Numbered from the stretch's first letter, positions 1-12,732 are shown. The stretch is DNA of 64,000 nt from Anaeramoeba ignava (GCA_028826165.1 JAPDFW010000053.1:186001-250000); one strand, 5' to 3'. Made by a program: numbers and translations. Notes: a model not told the origin generated them from the sequence alone.

Positions 1-262
1 TATATTTATATTTATATTTATATTTAGATTTTGATTTTTGATTTATATTTATATTTATATTTAGATTTAGATTTTGATTTAGATTTAGATTTAGATTTAG
101 ATTTAGATTTAGATTTAGATTTAGATTTAGATTTAGATTTAGATTTAGATTTAGATTTATATTTATATTTATATTTAGATTTAGATTTAGATTTAGATTT
201 AGATTTAGATTTAGATTTATATTTAGATTTTGATTTAGATTTAGATTTAGATTTAGATTTAC
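1..262. repeat. TTTAGA/TTTATA hexanucleotide microsatellite in an intron
   Basis: Near-pure run of TTTAGA and TTTATA hexamers. It begins immediately after a splice donor of the minus-strand GPCR gene (exon ends at 263, GT at 262-261), so it is the 5' part of an intron that continues past the left window edge. Confidence 0.85.
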
Positions 263-774
263 AATAAGAAGAGCTCTTTCAGTTGAAAAACACCTTTTAA
301 AAAAAAAAGAAAAAATTTTTAAATAATTAATTAAAAAATTTTTAAAATAATTACTTACCAATAAGTCTTTGAATCATCAGGATCATTAAGAAAAGCAGCA
401 AAAATAACAAAAAAAATAACAGTTATCCACATAAATAAATGAAGAAATTTAGGGATTTTATTTAAAAAATTGACAGGATAAGATTTAACAATTTTCAAAT
501 AAGATAATAAAGAAATAGAAGCAGACCAAAATTGTGAACTTGTCCCGAATCCAGCAATTAATTCAAATTGAATCCTACAAATAACTTTATTTGAATGGCC
601 TGGCAAAAAATAACTTATTGATTGAATAAAATCATAAACTGATAAAATAAACACTAATTTTCTATAGAAAAATCTTGTTTCTTTAAAAAATAAATAGACT
701 AAGATTATTAATAAAGCTCCAGCCATTCCAAAACTTGCTCCAATTATTGTACATACTTCTTCTGAATTAGTCAT
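263..774 (-). CDS. cAMP-receptor-like 7TM GPCR, 5' part (two exons, gene runs off the left edge)
   Basis: Start ATG at 774. Exon 1 is 774..359 and ends in phase 2 before GTAAGTAA (358). Exon 2 is a 31-nt micro-exon, 293..263, preceded by an AG and followed by GTAAAT. Together they encode an extracellular N-terminus, then TM1 (GMAGALLIILVYLFF), a KETRFFYRKLVFILSVYD intracellular loop/TM2 start, TM3 around LIAGFGTSSQFWSASISLLSYL, TM4 (LFMWITVIFFVIFAAF) and the start of extracellular loop 2 (TYW-CFSTERALLI). The FYRKL and SxxSY(L) features and spacing resemble the Dictyostelium cAR/Crl class (family E). It is a close paralogue of the next gene, 1140-3865, with identical intron positions. TM5-7 and the tail lie outside the window. 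Ligand is unknown. Confidence 0.72.
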
Positions 775-1139
775 TTGAATTTTTTTTTTAAAAGTGAATT
801 TTTTTTTTTTGATTAAATCTTATTGATTCAAATAGAAAAATAAAAATTTAAATGAAAAATGAAAAATCAAAAATTATCAAAAAAAATTTTTCTCTTTGTA
901 AATAAATAAATAAATAAATAAAGATTATTCAAAGGAATTTATAAAATGAAAATGAAAGAAGATAAAAATGGATCAAAATATTTTTTCCACTTTTTTTTTT
1001 TAAAATCAAAATAGAAAATTGAAAATTGTTTTTATTTTGAAAATCAATTTAGAAAGTAAAATTGAACAAAAAAAAAAAAGAAAACAAAAATAATTATAAA
1101 AGAAAAAATATTGAAAGAATTTTTTTCATCCAAAAAAAA
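775..1139. other. Intergenic spacer between two tandem GPCR genes
   Basis: AT-rich spacer between the stop of the upstream GPCR gene (1140) and the start of the next (774). It holds poly-A/T runs and a short AAAT run near 900; no gene or RNA was seen. Confidence 0.6.
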
Positions 1140-3865
1140 TTAATTTGAATCAGAATTTAAATTTAAATCTTGAGAAACTTCAGTGAGATTTTTTCCATCG
1201 CCAATTAAAGATTCATTGATATTATTTTCAGTGAAATTTTGAAAACTTGAAATTTTCTCAAATGATTGATTTTTTTGAGGAATTTTTTTAGTTAATTTTG
1301 TTCTTATTTCTGGATCAAAAATAACAAATATCAAAAAATCCCAAAATCCTTGTGAAATTGAAAGTAATCCTTGAAGAACATCAATAAATGTTATTTCTGA
1401 AGCATTTGGATATGCCAAATTTCTAATTCTCTTTTTTTTTTTTTTTTTTGAATTTAATTTTATATTTTGATTTTGATTTTGATTTTGATTTTGAAATTGA
1501 TTTTGAAATTGAAATTGATTTTGAAATTGAAATTGATTTTGAAATTGATTTTGAAATTGATTTTGATTTTGAAATTGATTTTGATTTTGAAATTGATTTT
1601 GATTTTGAAATTGAAATTGAAATTGAAATTGAAATTGATTTTGAAATTGAAATTGAAATTGAAATTGAAATTGATTTTGATTTTGAAATTGAAATTGATT
1701 TTGAAATTGATTTTGAAATTGATTTTGATTTTGATTTTGAAATTGAAATTGAAATTAAAATTAAAATAAATATCAAAAAAGATATACTCTAAATGATGTT
1801 GGAATAAAAATTATAATATAAATTAAAGGAACAAAACTCATTCTTAATTCAATCCAAAATTTATTAAGTTGACTAATTCTTTTGTTATAATTTCCCTTGA
1901 TATTTTGTTGATAAAACTTTTTTAATCGAATAAATATTAAAATGCAAAATACCAAACAAACCAATAAATAAAACCAATTAAAGGCATAGAGCGGCTAAAA
2001 TAAAATAATTTGGAAAGAAAATGTAAATTTTAATTTAGATTTTGATTTTGATTTTGATTTTGATTTTGATATTGATTTTGAAATTGAAATTGAAATTGAT
2101 TTTGAAATTGAAATTGAAATTGATTTTGAAATTGATTTTGAAATTGATTTTGAAATTGAAATTGAAATTGATTTAGATTTTGAAATTGATTTTGATTTTG
2201 AAATTGAAATTGAAATTGATTTTGATTTTGAAATTGATTTTGAAATTGATTTTGAAATTGATTTTGAAATTGAAATTGATTTTGAAATTGAAATTGAAAT
2301 TGAAATTGATTTTGAAATTGATTTTGATTTTGATTTTAATTTTAAATTTTGATTTTGATTTTGATTTTGATTTTGATTTTGATTTTGAAATTGATTTTGA
2401 TTTTGATTTTGAAATTGAAATTGATTTTGAAATTGATTTTGAAATTGATTTTGAAATTGAAATTGATTTTGAAATTGATTTTGATTTTGAAATTGATTTT
2501 GATTTTGATTTTGATTTTGAAATTGAAATCGATTTTGAAATTGATTTTGATTTTGAAATTGAAATTGAAATTGATTTTGAAATTGAAATAGAAATTGATT
2601 TTGATATTGAAATTGAAATTGAAATTGAAATTGAAATTGAAATTGATTTTGAAATTGATTTTGATTTTGAAATTGATTTTGAAATTGAAATTGATTTTGA
2701 AATTGATTTTGATTTTATATTTTGAAATTGATTTTGAAATTGATTTTGATTTTATATTTTGAAATTGATTTTTAAATTGATTTTTAAATTGATTTTGAAA
2801 TTGAAATTGATTTTGAAATTGATTTTTAAATTGATTTTTAAATTGATTTTGAAATTGAAATTGATTTTGAAATTGATTTTGATTTTGAAATTGATTTTGA
2901 TTTTGATTTTGATTTTGATTTATATTTTGAAATTGATTTTGAAATTGAAATTGATTTTGATATTGAAATTGAAATTGATTTTGAAATTGATTTTGAAATT
3001 GAAATTGATTTTGATTTTGAAATTGATTTTGATATTGAAATTGAAATTGATTTTGATTTTGATTTTGAAATTGAAATTGAAATTGATTTTGAAATTGATT
3101 TTGATTTTATATTTTGAAATTGATTTTTAAATTGATTTTTAAATTGATTTAGATTTTGAAATTGAAATAGATTTTGAAATTGAAATAGATTTTGAAATTG
3201 ATTTTGATTTTGATTTTGAAATTGATTTTGATTTTGATTTTGATTTATATTTTGATTTTGATTTTGATTTTGATTTTGAAATTGATTTTGAAATTGAAAT
3301 TGAAATCGATTTTAATTTTGAAATGGAAAAAGAGTTATAAAAGAAGTGATACAATAAGATATTTTTCTGAAGTAGAAATACACCTAAAAATTTAAAAAAC
3401 AATTCAAATTAAAAAAAATCAATCTAAAAATTAAATTTCAAAAAAAAAATACCAATAAGTGCCTGATTTATTTGGATTAGGCAGAAAGAAAGAGAGAATA
3501 AATAATGGAGTAACAGTAACCCACATAAAAATATGAAAAAAAATGTAAAGTTTATGAAGAAATTTTTCATGAAAAGATTTCACAACTTTCAAATATGACA
3601 AAATTGAGATCGCTGCAGACCAATATTGAGAAGTGGTTGCAAAAAGTGCCACTAATGTAAATTGTGTTCTACATATTCCTGAACCTTTTTGTCCAGGCAA
3701 AACAAAGGTTAATGATTGAAGTAAATCGTATACTGATAAAACGAAAATTAATTTTCGATAAAATATTTTGGTTTCTTTAAAATAAAGATAAATGATTATT
3801 ATGCAAAGTGCTCCTAATATTGCTAAAATTGATCCTATAAGTGTTGCTATTTCTTCAGAACGCAT
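1140..3865 (-). CDS. cAMP-receptor-like 7TM GPCR, complete four-exon gene
   Basis: Exons 3865..3453, 3383..3353, 1994..1788 and 1430..1140 join in phases 2, 0 and 0 to give 942 nt, 313 residues plus stop. Exon 1 carries TM1-4 (FYRKLIFVLSVYDLLQS, SQYWSAAISILSYL, IFMWVTVTPLFIL). The 31-nt exon 2 supplies extracellular loop 2 (W-CISTSEKYLI). Exon 3 supplies TM5 (PLYAFNWFYLLVCLVF) and TM6 (SFVPLIYIIIFIPTSF). Exon 4 supplies TM7 (DVLQGLLSISQGFWDFLIFVIF) and a polar tail with Ser/Asn, likely for phosphorylation. This is the size and order of family E (slime-mould cAR/Crl) receptors at the plasma membrane, coupling to G proteins. Donors are GTATTT, GTATCA and GTATAT. Exon 4 uses the AG at 1432-1431 because the two AGs closer to the tail break frame. 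Introns 1 to 3 are 69, 1358 and 357 nt; the last two are almost entirely microsatellite. Confidence 0.75.
1431..1787. repeat. TTTTGA/AATTGA microsatellite filling GPCR intron 3
   Basis: The plus strand reads as alternating TTTTGA and AATTGA hexamers, with a T-tract at the acceptor end. Because the unit is six bases, long stop-free frames appear on both strands; these are not genes. Confidence 0.9.
1995..3352. repeat. 1.36-kb TTTTGA/AATTGA microsatellite filling GPCR intron 2
   Basis: A long interleaved array of TTTTGA and AATTGA hexamers, with occasional TTTATA and TTTTTA units, occupies the intron between the 31-nt micro-exon and the TM5 exon. Higher-order blocks recur, for example around 2720-2760 and 3110-3150, showing local duplication inside the array. 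Confidence 0.9.
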
Positions 3866-5491
3866 TTTTTATTAGTTATTTTTTTTGTTACAAATTGAAA
3901 ATTAAAATTAAAAAAAATGAAAAAAAGGAAAAAAATGGAATAAAAAAATTTTTTTATTAATTTTAAGATTTCAAAATTGATTAATTGATTGATTTAAGAT
4001 TGATTGATTGATTTATTAATTTTAATTGATTGATTAATTGATTGATTAATTGATTGATTAATTGATTGATTGATTAATTGATTGATTGATTGATTGACAA
4101 TTGATTTATTGACAATTAATTGATTGATTGACCAATTAATTGGTGAATTTAATTGATTTGGATTAATTATTGATTTAATTAATTGACAATTGATTGATTG
4201 ATTATATTAACAATTATTGATTGATTAATTGAAAATTATTGACAATGAAATTGAAAATTGATTGACAATTGATTGACAATTGACATTGACAATTGGACAA
4301 TTTGATTGTAATTTTGCCATTGTAATTAATAAATTGGTATAATTTGAATGGACAATTGACCAATTGGTAATTTGACATTAATCAATTCAATTTGGTATTT
4401 TAAAATTTTGGAAAATTTCAAATTTTTTTCATTATCATCAATTTATTGACAAATTAATGATTGTAAAATTATCAAATTATTGGTGAATTTATTGGTAATT
4501 GAAATTGATGAAATTGATTAATTGATTAATTAATTAATTGATTGATAATTGATTAATTGATGAATTGAATAAAGCCAATTGATTAATTTTATTAATTACA
4601 TTTGAAATTTTGACAATTTATGACAATTTTGACCAATTGACAATTGAATAAATTAGTATTTTGACAATTATTGGTGATTTAATTGATTGAATTCCAATTA
4701 AATTTCTAATTGACAATTGATTATTTAATTTATATTTTTGGATTATCAATGAAAATTGGACAATCATTAATTTATTTGATTGCCAATTTGGTAAGATTGG
4801 AAATTAATTGAAAAATTGAAATTAATTATGAAATAATAATGGTGATTATTAAATTAAATTATTTGGTAATTTATAATTTTTACAATTTGATTCATTATTT
4901 TGAAAATTGATTTAAAAGCCCATTTTAATTATTGGTTTTTGAATGATTGATTATTGATTTATTATTATTCATTGATTTAATAATAGGTTAAATTTTAAAT
5001 TTTTCAATTTTGGTTTTCTATTTTTGGATTTAAATTGAAATTAAATTGGACAATTGAATTGAAATTGATTTTGGACATGGTTGAATTTAAATTGAAATTA
5101 ATTAAATATTTTTGATTAATGATGAATAATTAAATGATTTGATTAATTAAATATTGGATTTTATTGATTATTTTTATGATTTACCTTCATTAAAAGATTA
5201 TTGATTTAAATTGCCCAACATTATTGATTTTTGAATATAATTGATTATTTGGGAATTGATTATTCATTGATTTATTTGATTGGTTCAATTCCTTTAAATT
5301 TTGATTTGATTTTGTTTTTATTTTTGGATTTTGATTGGAAATTGATTGAAATTGGAATTAATTGATTGATTGATTTTGGAATTAAATTGAAATTGATTAA
5401 ATATTTTTGATTGGTGATTAAAAAAAATAAAAAAAATAAAAAGAAAAGAAATCAAAATCAAAATGAAAATGAAAATTAAAATTGATTTGAT
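3866..5491. other. Intergenic region with ATTGATTG repeats and decayed armadillo exons
   Basis: From about 3960 to 4600 the sequence is built of ATTGATT and TTGACAATTG variants. Two decayed copies of the armadillo exon-intron unit remain recognisable: about 4905-5030 (ends in a TTTTGGTTTTCTATTTTTGG acceptor region) and about 5170-5330 (TTACCTTCATTAAAAGATTA donor region and GATTATTTGGGAA core). They lie just downstream of the stop codon of the armadillo gene and cannot be read through. No intact gene was seen. Confidence 0.65.
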
Positions 5492-8400
5492 TTAATTGTT
5501 TTGTAATTTTTCTAAAGCCCATTTTCCTTTTTCTTGAATATCTTGATTATTTGGGAAATTATTCATTGATTTAATAATAGGTTCAATTCCTTTTAAATTT
5601 CTAATTTCAATTTTGTTTTCTATTTATTTGAAAATTGAAATTGAAATTGAAATTGAAATTGAAATTAATTATTTTTGGATTTTTGGAAATAAATTGAAAT
5701 TGATTAAATATATTTTTGATTAATAATTAATAATAAATAATTGATTAAAATATTTGGATTTTTGATTATTTTTATTTACCTTCATTAAAAGACAGATTAT
5801 TTAAAGCCCAACATCCTTGTTTTTGAATATCTTGATTATTTGGGAAATTATTCATTGATTTAATAATAGGTTCAATTCCTTTTAAATTTCTAATTTCAAT
5901 TTTGTTTTCTATTTATTTGAAATTGAAATTGAAATTGAAATTGAAATTAATTATTTTGGATTTTTGGAAATAAATTGAAATTAATTAAATATTTTTTTGA
6001 TTAATAATTAATAATAAATAATTGATTAAAATATTTGGATTTTTGATTATTTTTATTTACCTTTATTAACAGCAATATTCGATAAAGCCCAACATCCTTT
6101 TTCTTGAATATCTTTATTATTTGGGAAATTATCCATTGATTTAATAATAGGTTCAATTCCTTTTAAATTTCTAATTTCAATTTTGTTTTCTATTTTTTTG
6201 AAAATAAATTGAAATTAATTTTTTTTTGGATTTTTTTGGAAATAAATTGAAATTAATTAAATATTTTTTTGATTAATAATTAATAATAAATAATTGATTA
6301 AAATATTTTAATTTATAATTTTATTTATTTTTTATTTTTATTTACCTTCATCAATAGCAATATTCAATAAAGCTCCACATCCATATTTTTGAATATCTTG
6401 ATTATTTGGGAAATTATTCATTGATTTAATAATAGGTTCAATTCCTTTTAAATTTCTAATTTCAATTTTGTTTTCTATTTTTTTGGAAATAAATTTGAAA
6501 TTGAAATTGAAATTGAAATTAATTTTTTTTGGAATTTTTTGGAAATAAATTGAAATTAATTAAATATTTTTTTGATTAATAATTAATAATAAATAATTGA
6601 TTAAAATATTTTAATTTATAATTTTATTTATTTTTGATTATTTTTGATTTACCTTTATTAAAAGACAGATTATTTAAAGCCCAACATCCTTTATATTGAA
6701 TATCTTGATTATTTGGGAAATTATTCATTGATTTAATAATAGGTTCAATTCCTTTTAAATTTCTAATTTCAATTTCGTTTTCTATTTTTTTGGAAATAAA
6801 TTGAAATTGAAATTGAAATTGAAATTAATTTTTTTTTGGATTTTTTTGGAAATAAATTGAAATTAATTAAATATTTTTTGATTAAATTAATAATGAATAA
6901 TTGATTAAAATATTTGGATTTTTGATTATTTTTAATTACCTTTATCAACAGCAATATTCGATAAAGCCCAACATCCATATTTTTGAATATCTTGATTATT
7001 TGGGAAATTATTCATTGCTTTAATAATAGGTTCAATTCCTTTTAAATTTCTAATTTCAATTTGGTTTTCTATTTTTTTTGGGAAATAAATTGAAATTGAA
7101 ATTGAAATTGAAATTAATTTTTTTTGGATTTTTTTGGAAATAAATTGAAATTAATTAAATATTTTTTTGATTAATAATTAATAATAAATAATTGATTAAA
7201 ATATTTAGATTTTTGATTATTTTTTATTTACCTTTATTAAAAGACAGATTATTTAAAGCCCAACATCCTTTATATTGAATATCTTGATTATTTGGGAAAT
7301 TATTCATTGATTTAATAATAGGTTCAATTCCTTTTAAATTTCTAATTTCAATTTCGTTTTCTATTTTTTTGAAAATAAATTGAAATTAATTTTTTTTTGG
7401 ATTTTTTTGGAAATAAATTGAAATTAATTAAATATTTTTTGATTAAATTAATAATGAATAATTGATTAAAATATTTGGATTTTTGATTATTTTTAATTAC
7501 CTTTATCAACAGCAATATTCGATAAAGCTCCACATCCATATTTTTGAATATCTTGATTATTTGGGAAATTATTCATTGCTTTAATAATAGGTTCAATTCC
7601 TTTTAAATTTCTAATTTCAATTTGGTTTTCTATTTTTTTTGGGAAATAAATTGAAATTGAAATTGAAATTGAAATTAATTTTTTTTGGATTTTTTTGGAA
7701 ATAAATTGAAATTAATTAAATATTTTTTTGATTAATAATTAATAATAAATAATTGATTAAAATATTTTAATTTATAATTTTATTGATGTTTTATTTTTAT
7801 TTACCATTATCAGCAGCAATATTCAATAAAGCCCAACATCCTTGTTTTTGAATATCTTGATTATTTGGGAAATTATTCATTGATTTAATAATAGGTTCAA
7901 TTCCTTTTAAATTTCTAATTTCAATTTTGTTTTCTATTTATTTGAAAATTGAAATTGAAATTGAAATTGAAATTAATTTTTTTTTGGATTTTTGGAAATA
8001 AATTGAAATTAATTAAATATTTTTTTGATTAATAATTAATAATAAATAATTGATTAAAATATTTTAATTTATAATTTTATTGATGTTTTATTTTTATTTA
8101 CCATTATCAGCAGCAATATTCAATAAAGCCCAACATCCTTGTTTTTGAATATCTTGATTATTTGGGAAATTATTCATTGATTTAATAATAGGTTCAATTC
8201 CTTTTAAATTTCTAATTTCAATTTTGTTTTCTATTTATTTGAAAATTGAAATTGAAATTGAAATTGAAATTAATTTTTTTTTGGATTTTTTTGGAAATAA
8301 ATTGAAATTAATTAAATATTTTTTTGATTAATAATTAATAATAAATAATTGATTAAAATATTTGGATTTTTGATTATTTTTTATTTACCATTATTAAAAG

Positions 8401-11400
8401 CAGCAATATTCTTTAAAGCCCAACATCCTTGTTTTTGAATATCTTGATTATTTGGGAAATTATTCATTGATTTAATAATAGGTTCAATTCCTTTTAAATT
8501 TCTAATTTCAATTTGGTTTTCTATTTTTTTTGGGAAATAAATTGAAATTGAAATTGAAATTGAAATTAATTTTTTTTGGATTTTTTTGGAAATAAATTGA
8601 AATTAATTAAATATTTTTTGATTAATAATTAATAAGAAATAATTAATTAAAATATTTGGATTTTTGATTATTTTTTATTTACCATTATCAACAGCAATAT
8701 TCTTTAAAGCTCTACATCCTTTATATTGAATATCTTGATTATTTGGGAAATTATTCATTGATTTAATAATAGGTTCGATTCCTTTTAAATTTCTAATTTC
8801 AATATTGTTTTCTATTTTTTTGGAAATAAATTGAAATTGAAATTGAAATTGAAATTAATTTTTTTTTGGAATTTTTGGAAATAAATTGAAATTAATTAAA
8901 TATTTTTTGATTAATAATTAATAAGAAATAATTAATTAAAATATTTGGATTTTTGATTATTTTTATTTACCATTATCAACAGCAATATTCTTTAAAGCTC
9001 TACATCCTTTATATTGAATATTTTCATTATTTGGGAAATTATTCATTGCTTTAATAATAGGTTCGATTCCTTTTAAATTTCTAATTTCAATATTGTTTTC
9101 TATTTTTTTGGAAATAAATTGAAATTGAAATAAATTGAAATTGAAATTAATTATTTTTTTGGATTTTTTTGGAAATAAATTGAAATTGATTAAATATTTT
9201 TTTGATTAATAATTAATAATAAATAATTGATTAAAATATTTTAATTTATAATTTTATTTGTTTTTTATTTTTATTTACCATTATCAACAGCAATATTCAA
9301 TAAAGCCCAACATCCATATTTTTGAATATCTTCATTATTTGGGAAGTTATTCATTGATTTAATAATAGGTTCAATTCCTTTTAAATTTCTAATTTCAATT
9401 TTGTTTTCTATTTTTTTGGAAATTGAAATTGAAATTGAAATTAATTTTTTTGGATTTTTGGAAATAAATTGAAATTGATTAAATATTTTTTTGATTAATA
9501 ATTAATAATAAATAATTGATTAAAATATTTTAATTTATAATTTTGTTTTATTTTGATTTAATTACCATTATCAATAGCAATAAACCCTAAAGCTCCACAT
9601 CCTCGATATTGAATATCTTCATTATTTGGGAAATTATTCATTGATTTAATAATAGGTTCAATTCCTTTTAAATTTCTAATTTCAATTCTGTTTTCTATTT
9701 TTTTGGAAATAAATTGAAATTGAAATTAATTTTTTTTTGGATTTTTTTGGAAATAAATTGAAATTAATTAAATATTTTTTGATTAATAATTAATAATAAA
9801 TAATTGATTAAAATATTTGGATTTTTGATTATTTTTTAATTACCTTCATTAAAAGACAGATTATTTAAAGCCCAACATCCTTGTTTTTGAATATCTTCAT
9901 TATTTGGGAAGTTATTCATTGATTTAATAATAGGTTCAATTCCTTTTAAATTTCTAATTTCAATTTGGTTTTCTATTTTTTTGGAAATAAATTGAAATTG
10001 AAATTAATTTTTTTTGGATTTTTTTGGAAATAAATTGAAATTAATTAAATATTTTTTTGATTAATAATTAATAATAAATAATTGATTAAAATATTTGGAT
10101 TTTTGATTATTTTTTAATTACCTTCATTAAAAGACAGATTATTTAAAGCCCAACATCCTTGTTTTTGAATATCTTGATTATTTGGGAAATTATTCATTGA
10201 TTTAATAATAGGTTCAATTCCTTTTAAATTTCTAATTTCAATTCTGTTTTCTATTTTTTTGATATTTTTTTTTTGGAAAATAAATTGAAATTGAAATTGA
10301 AATTGAAATTGAAATTAATTTTTTTTGGATTTTTTTGGAAATAAATTGAAATTAATTAAATATTTTTTGATTAATAATTAATAATAAATAATTGATTAAA
10401 ATATTTGGATTTTTGGTTATTTTTATTTACCATTATCAACAGCAATATTCGATAAAGCTCTACATCCTTGTTTTTGAATATCTTGATTATTTGGGAAATT
10501 ATTCATTGATTTAATAATAGGTTCAATTCCTTTTAAATTTCTAATTTCAATTTTGTTTTCTATTTTTTTGGAAATAAATTGAAATTGAAATTAATTTTTT
10601 TGGATTTTTGGAAATAAATTGAAATTGATTAAATATTTTTTTGATTAATAATTAATAATAAATAATTGATTAAAATATTTTAATTTATAATTTTGTTTTT
10701 TATTTTGATTTAATTACCATTATCAATAGCAATAAACCCTAAAGCTCCACATCCTCGATATTGAATATCTTCATTATTTGGGAAATTATTCATTGATTTA
10801 ATAATAGGTTCAATTCCTTTTAAATTTCTAATTTCAATTCTGTTTTCTATTTTTTTGATATTTTTTATTTTTGGAAAATAAATTGAAATTGAAATTGAAA
10901 TTGAAATTGAAATTAATTTTTTTGGATTTTTGGAAATAAATTGAAATTGATTAAATATTTTTTGATTAATAATAAATAATAAATAATTGATTAAAATATT
11001 TGGATTTTTGATTATTTTTTATTTACCTTTATTAAAAGACAGATTATTTAAAGCCCAACATCCTTGTTTTTGAATATCTTCATTATTTGGGAAATTATTC
11101 ATTGCTTTAATAATAGGTTCAATTCCTTTTAAATTTCTAATTTCAATTTGGTTTTCTATTTTTTTGGAAATTGAAATTGAAATTGAAATTAATTTTTTTG
11201 GATTTTTGGAAATAAATTGAAATTAATTAAATATTTTTTTGATTAATAATTAATAATAAATAATTAATTAAAATATTTGGATTTTTGATTATTTTTATTT
11301 ACCATTATTAAAAGCAGCAATATTCGATAAAGCTCCACATCCTTTTTCTTGAATAACTTGATTATTTGGGAAATTATTCATTGATTTAATAATAGGTTCA

Positions 11401-12019
11401 ATTCCTTTTAAATTTCTAATTTCAATTTTGTTTTCTATTTTTTTGGAAATAAATTGAAATTGAAATTAATTTTTTTTTGGAATTTTTTGGAAATAAATTG
11501 AAATTAATTAAATATTTTTTTGATTAATAATTAATAATAAATAATTAATTAAAATATTTTAATTTATAATTTTATGTTTTTTATTTTTATTTACCATTAT
11601 CAGCAGCAATATTCCATAGAGCTCCACATCCTTTATATTGAATATCTTCATTATTTGGGAAATTATTCATTGATTTAATAATAGGTTCAATTCCTTTTAA
11701 ATTTCTAATTTCAATATTGTTTTCTATTTATTTGAAAATTGAAATTGAAATTGAAATTGAAATTAATTTTTTTTTGGATTTTTGGAAATAAATTGAAATT
11801 AATTAAATATTTTTTTGATTAATAATTAATAATAAATAATTGATTAAAATATTTTAATTTATATTTTGATTTATAATTTTATTTATTTACCATTATCAAC
11901 AGCAATATTAATTAAAGCTCCACATCCTTTTTCTTGAATATCTTCATTATTTGGGAAATTATTCATTGATTTAATAATAGGTTCAATTCCTTTTAAATTT
12001 CTAATTTCAATTTTGTTTT
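5492..12019 (-). repeat. Tandem array of about 23 exon-intron units, period 269-309 bp
   Basis: Each unit holds a 129-nt ARM exon and an intron of about 150-180 bp with its own conserved core (AATTAATTAAATATTTTTTTGATTAAT region, then a variable AATTGA tract). Larger blocks are repeated: units starting near 6781/7068 match 7360/7629, 7933 matches 8230, and 9407/9694 match 10559/10846. This indicates recent unequal crossing-over of one or two units at a time. Confidence 0.9.
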
Positions 12020-12732
12020 CTATTTTTTTGATATTTTTTTTTGGAAAATAAATTTGGAATTGGAATTGAAATTAATTTTCTCATTTCATTTTATAAATTA
12101 AATTTTTTAAAATTTTTGATGAGAATTAGAAATGTAAAAATTATGGAAATAAATATTTGTTTTTTCTTATAAATTTTCTTACCTGAATTAATTGCAATAT
12201 TAGTTAAAATTGAAATAGATTTTTCTTGAATAATTTGATTATTTGGATAATTATTGATTGTATTAATAATTGTTTTAATTCCATTTAATTTAGAAATTTC
12301 AATTCCTTGTAATTTCCGATTTTCTATTTCTTCAGCTTTTTGTTTTGTGAAAGAAGAAAAAGAAAGAGATTTAAATTTGCAAATAATTCATTTTCTTTTT
12401 TTTTTTGATTTTTGATTTGTTAAAAAAAGAAATTAATTTACTTTTTAATCCTCCTGAAAATATTAATAAAGCTTCAGATGCTTTTATTTGAATATCTTCA
12501 TTATTTGGGAAATTATTCATTACATTTATAAGAGGTTCAATTCCATTAAATTTTTTTATTTCTATTTGATTTTCTTTAAATTTCAATTATTATTATTATT
12601 ATTATTTTTAATATTATTATTCAAAAATTGTTTCAAAAAAATAAATATTTTACCTTCATTTTCTTTTGCAAATTTTTGTAAAATAAAACATCCATTTTCT
12701 TGAATAATTTCATTATTTGGAAATTTATTCAT
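5492..12732 (-). CDS. Armadillo-repeat protein encoded by 26 exons, one repeat per exon
   Basis: Exons in transcript order: 12732..12654 (from ATG), 12573..12442, 12323..12183, then 22 near-identical exons starting at 12019, 11723, 11434, 11155, 10846, 10559, 10250, 9972, 9694, 9407, 9099, 8811, 8520, 8230, 7933, 7629, 7360, 7068, 6781, 6474, 6189, 5908, and a terminal exon 5619..5492 ending TAA. Internal exons are 129 nt (two are 132), all phase 1 at both ends, so the joined CDS is 3,324 nt, about 1,107 residues. Each encodes a 43-residue helical unit containing IEIRNLKGIEPIIKSMNNF, PNNQDIQ and a GCWAL-NIA helix, matching the ARM/HEAT alpha-solenoid pattern (PNN..IQ..GCxAL). Donors are GGTAAAT, acceptors TTTTCTATTT on the plus strand. 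Partners are unknown; the fold is a protein-binding scaffold. The first exon has homology upstream of the ATG but no acceptor AG, so the N-terminus is uncertain. Some exons may be alternatively used. Confidence 0.8.

Noticed and set aside
1-262. TTTAGA array as telomeric repeat
   Set aside because: It has no G-cluster, is mixed with TTTATA, and starts at a splice donor inside a GPCR gene.
1423-3402. Long ORFs of ILKLKL, DFDFEI and SISKSK
   Set aside because: Stop-free frames of a hexamer array on both strands, located between exons that splice together exactly.
6769-7539. Short ORFs MDVGLYRILLLIKV... in the ARM array
   Set aside because: They run from exon antiphase into intron and are copies of the same repeat unit, not genes.
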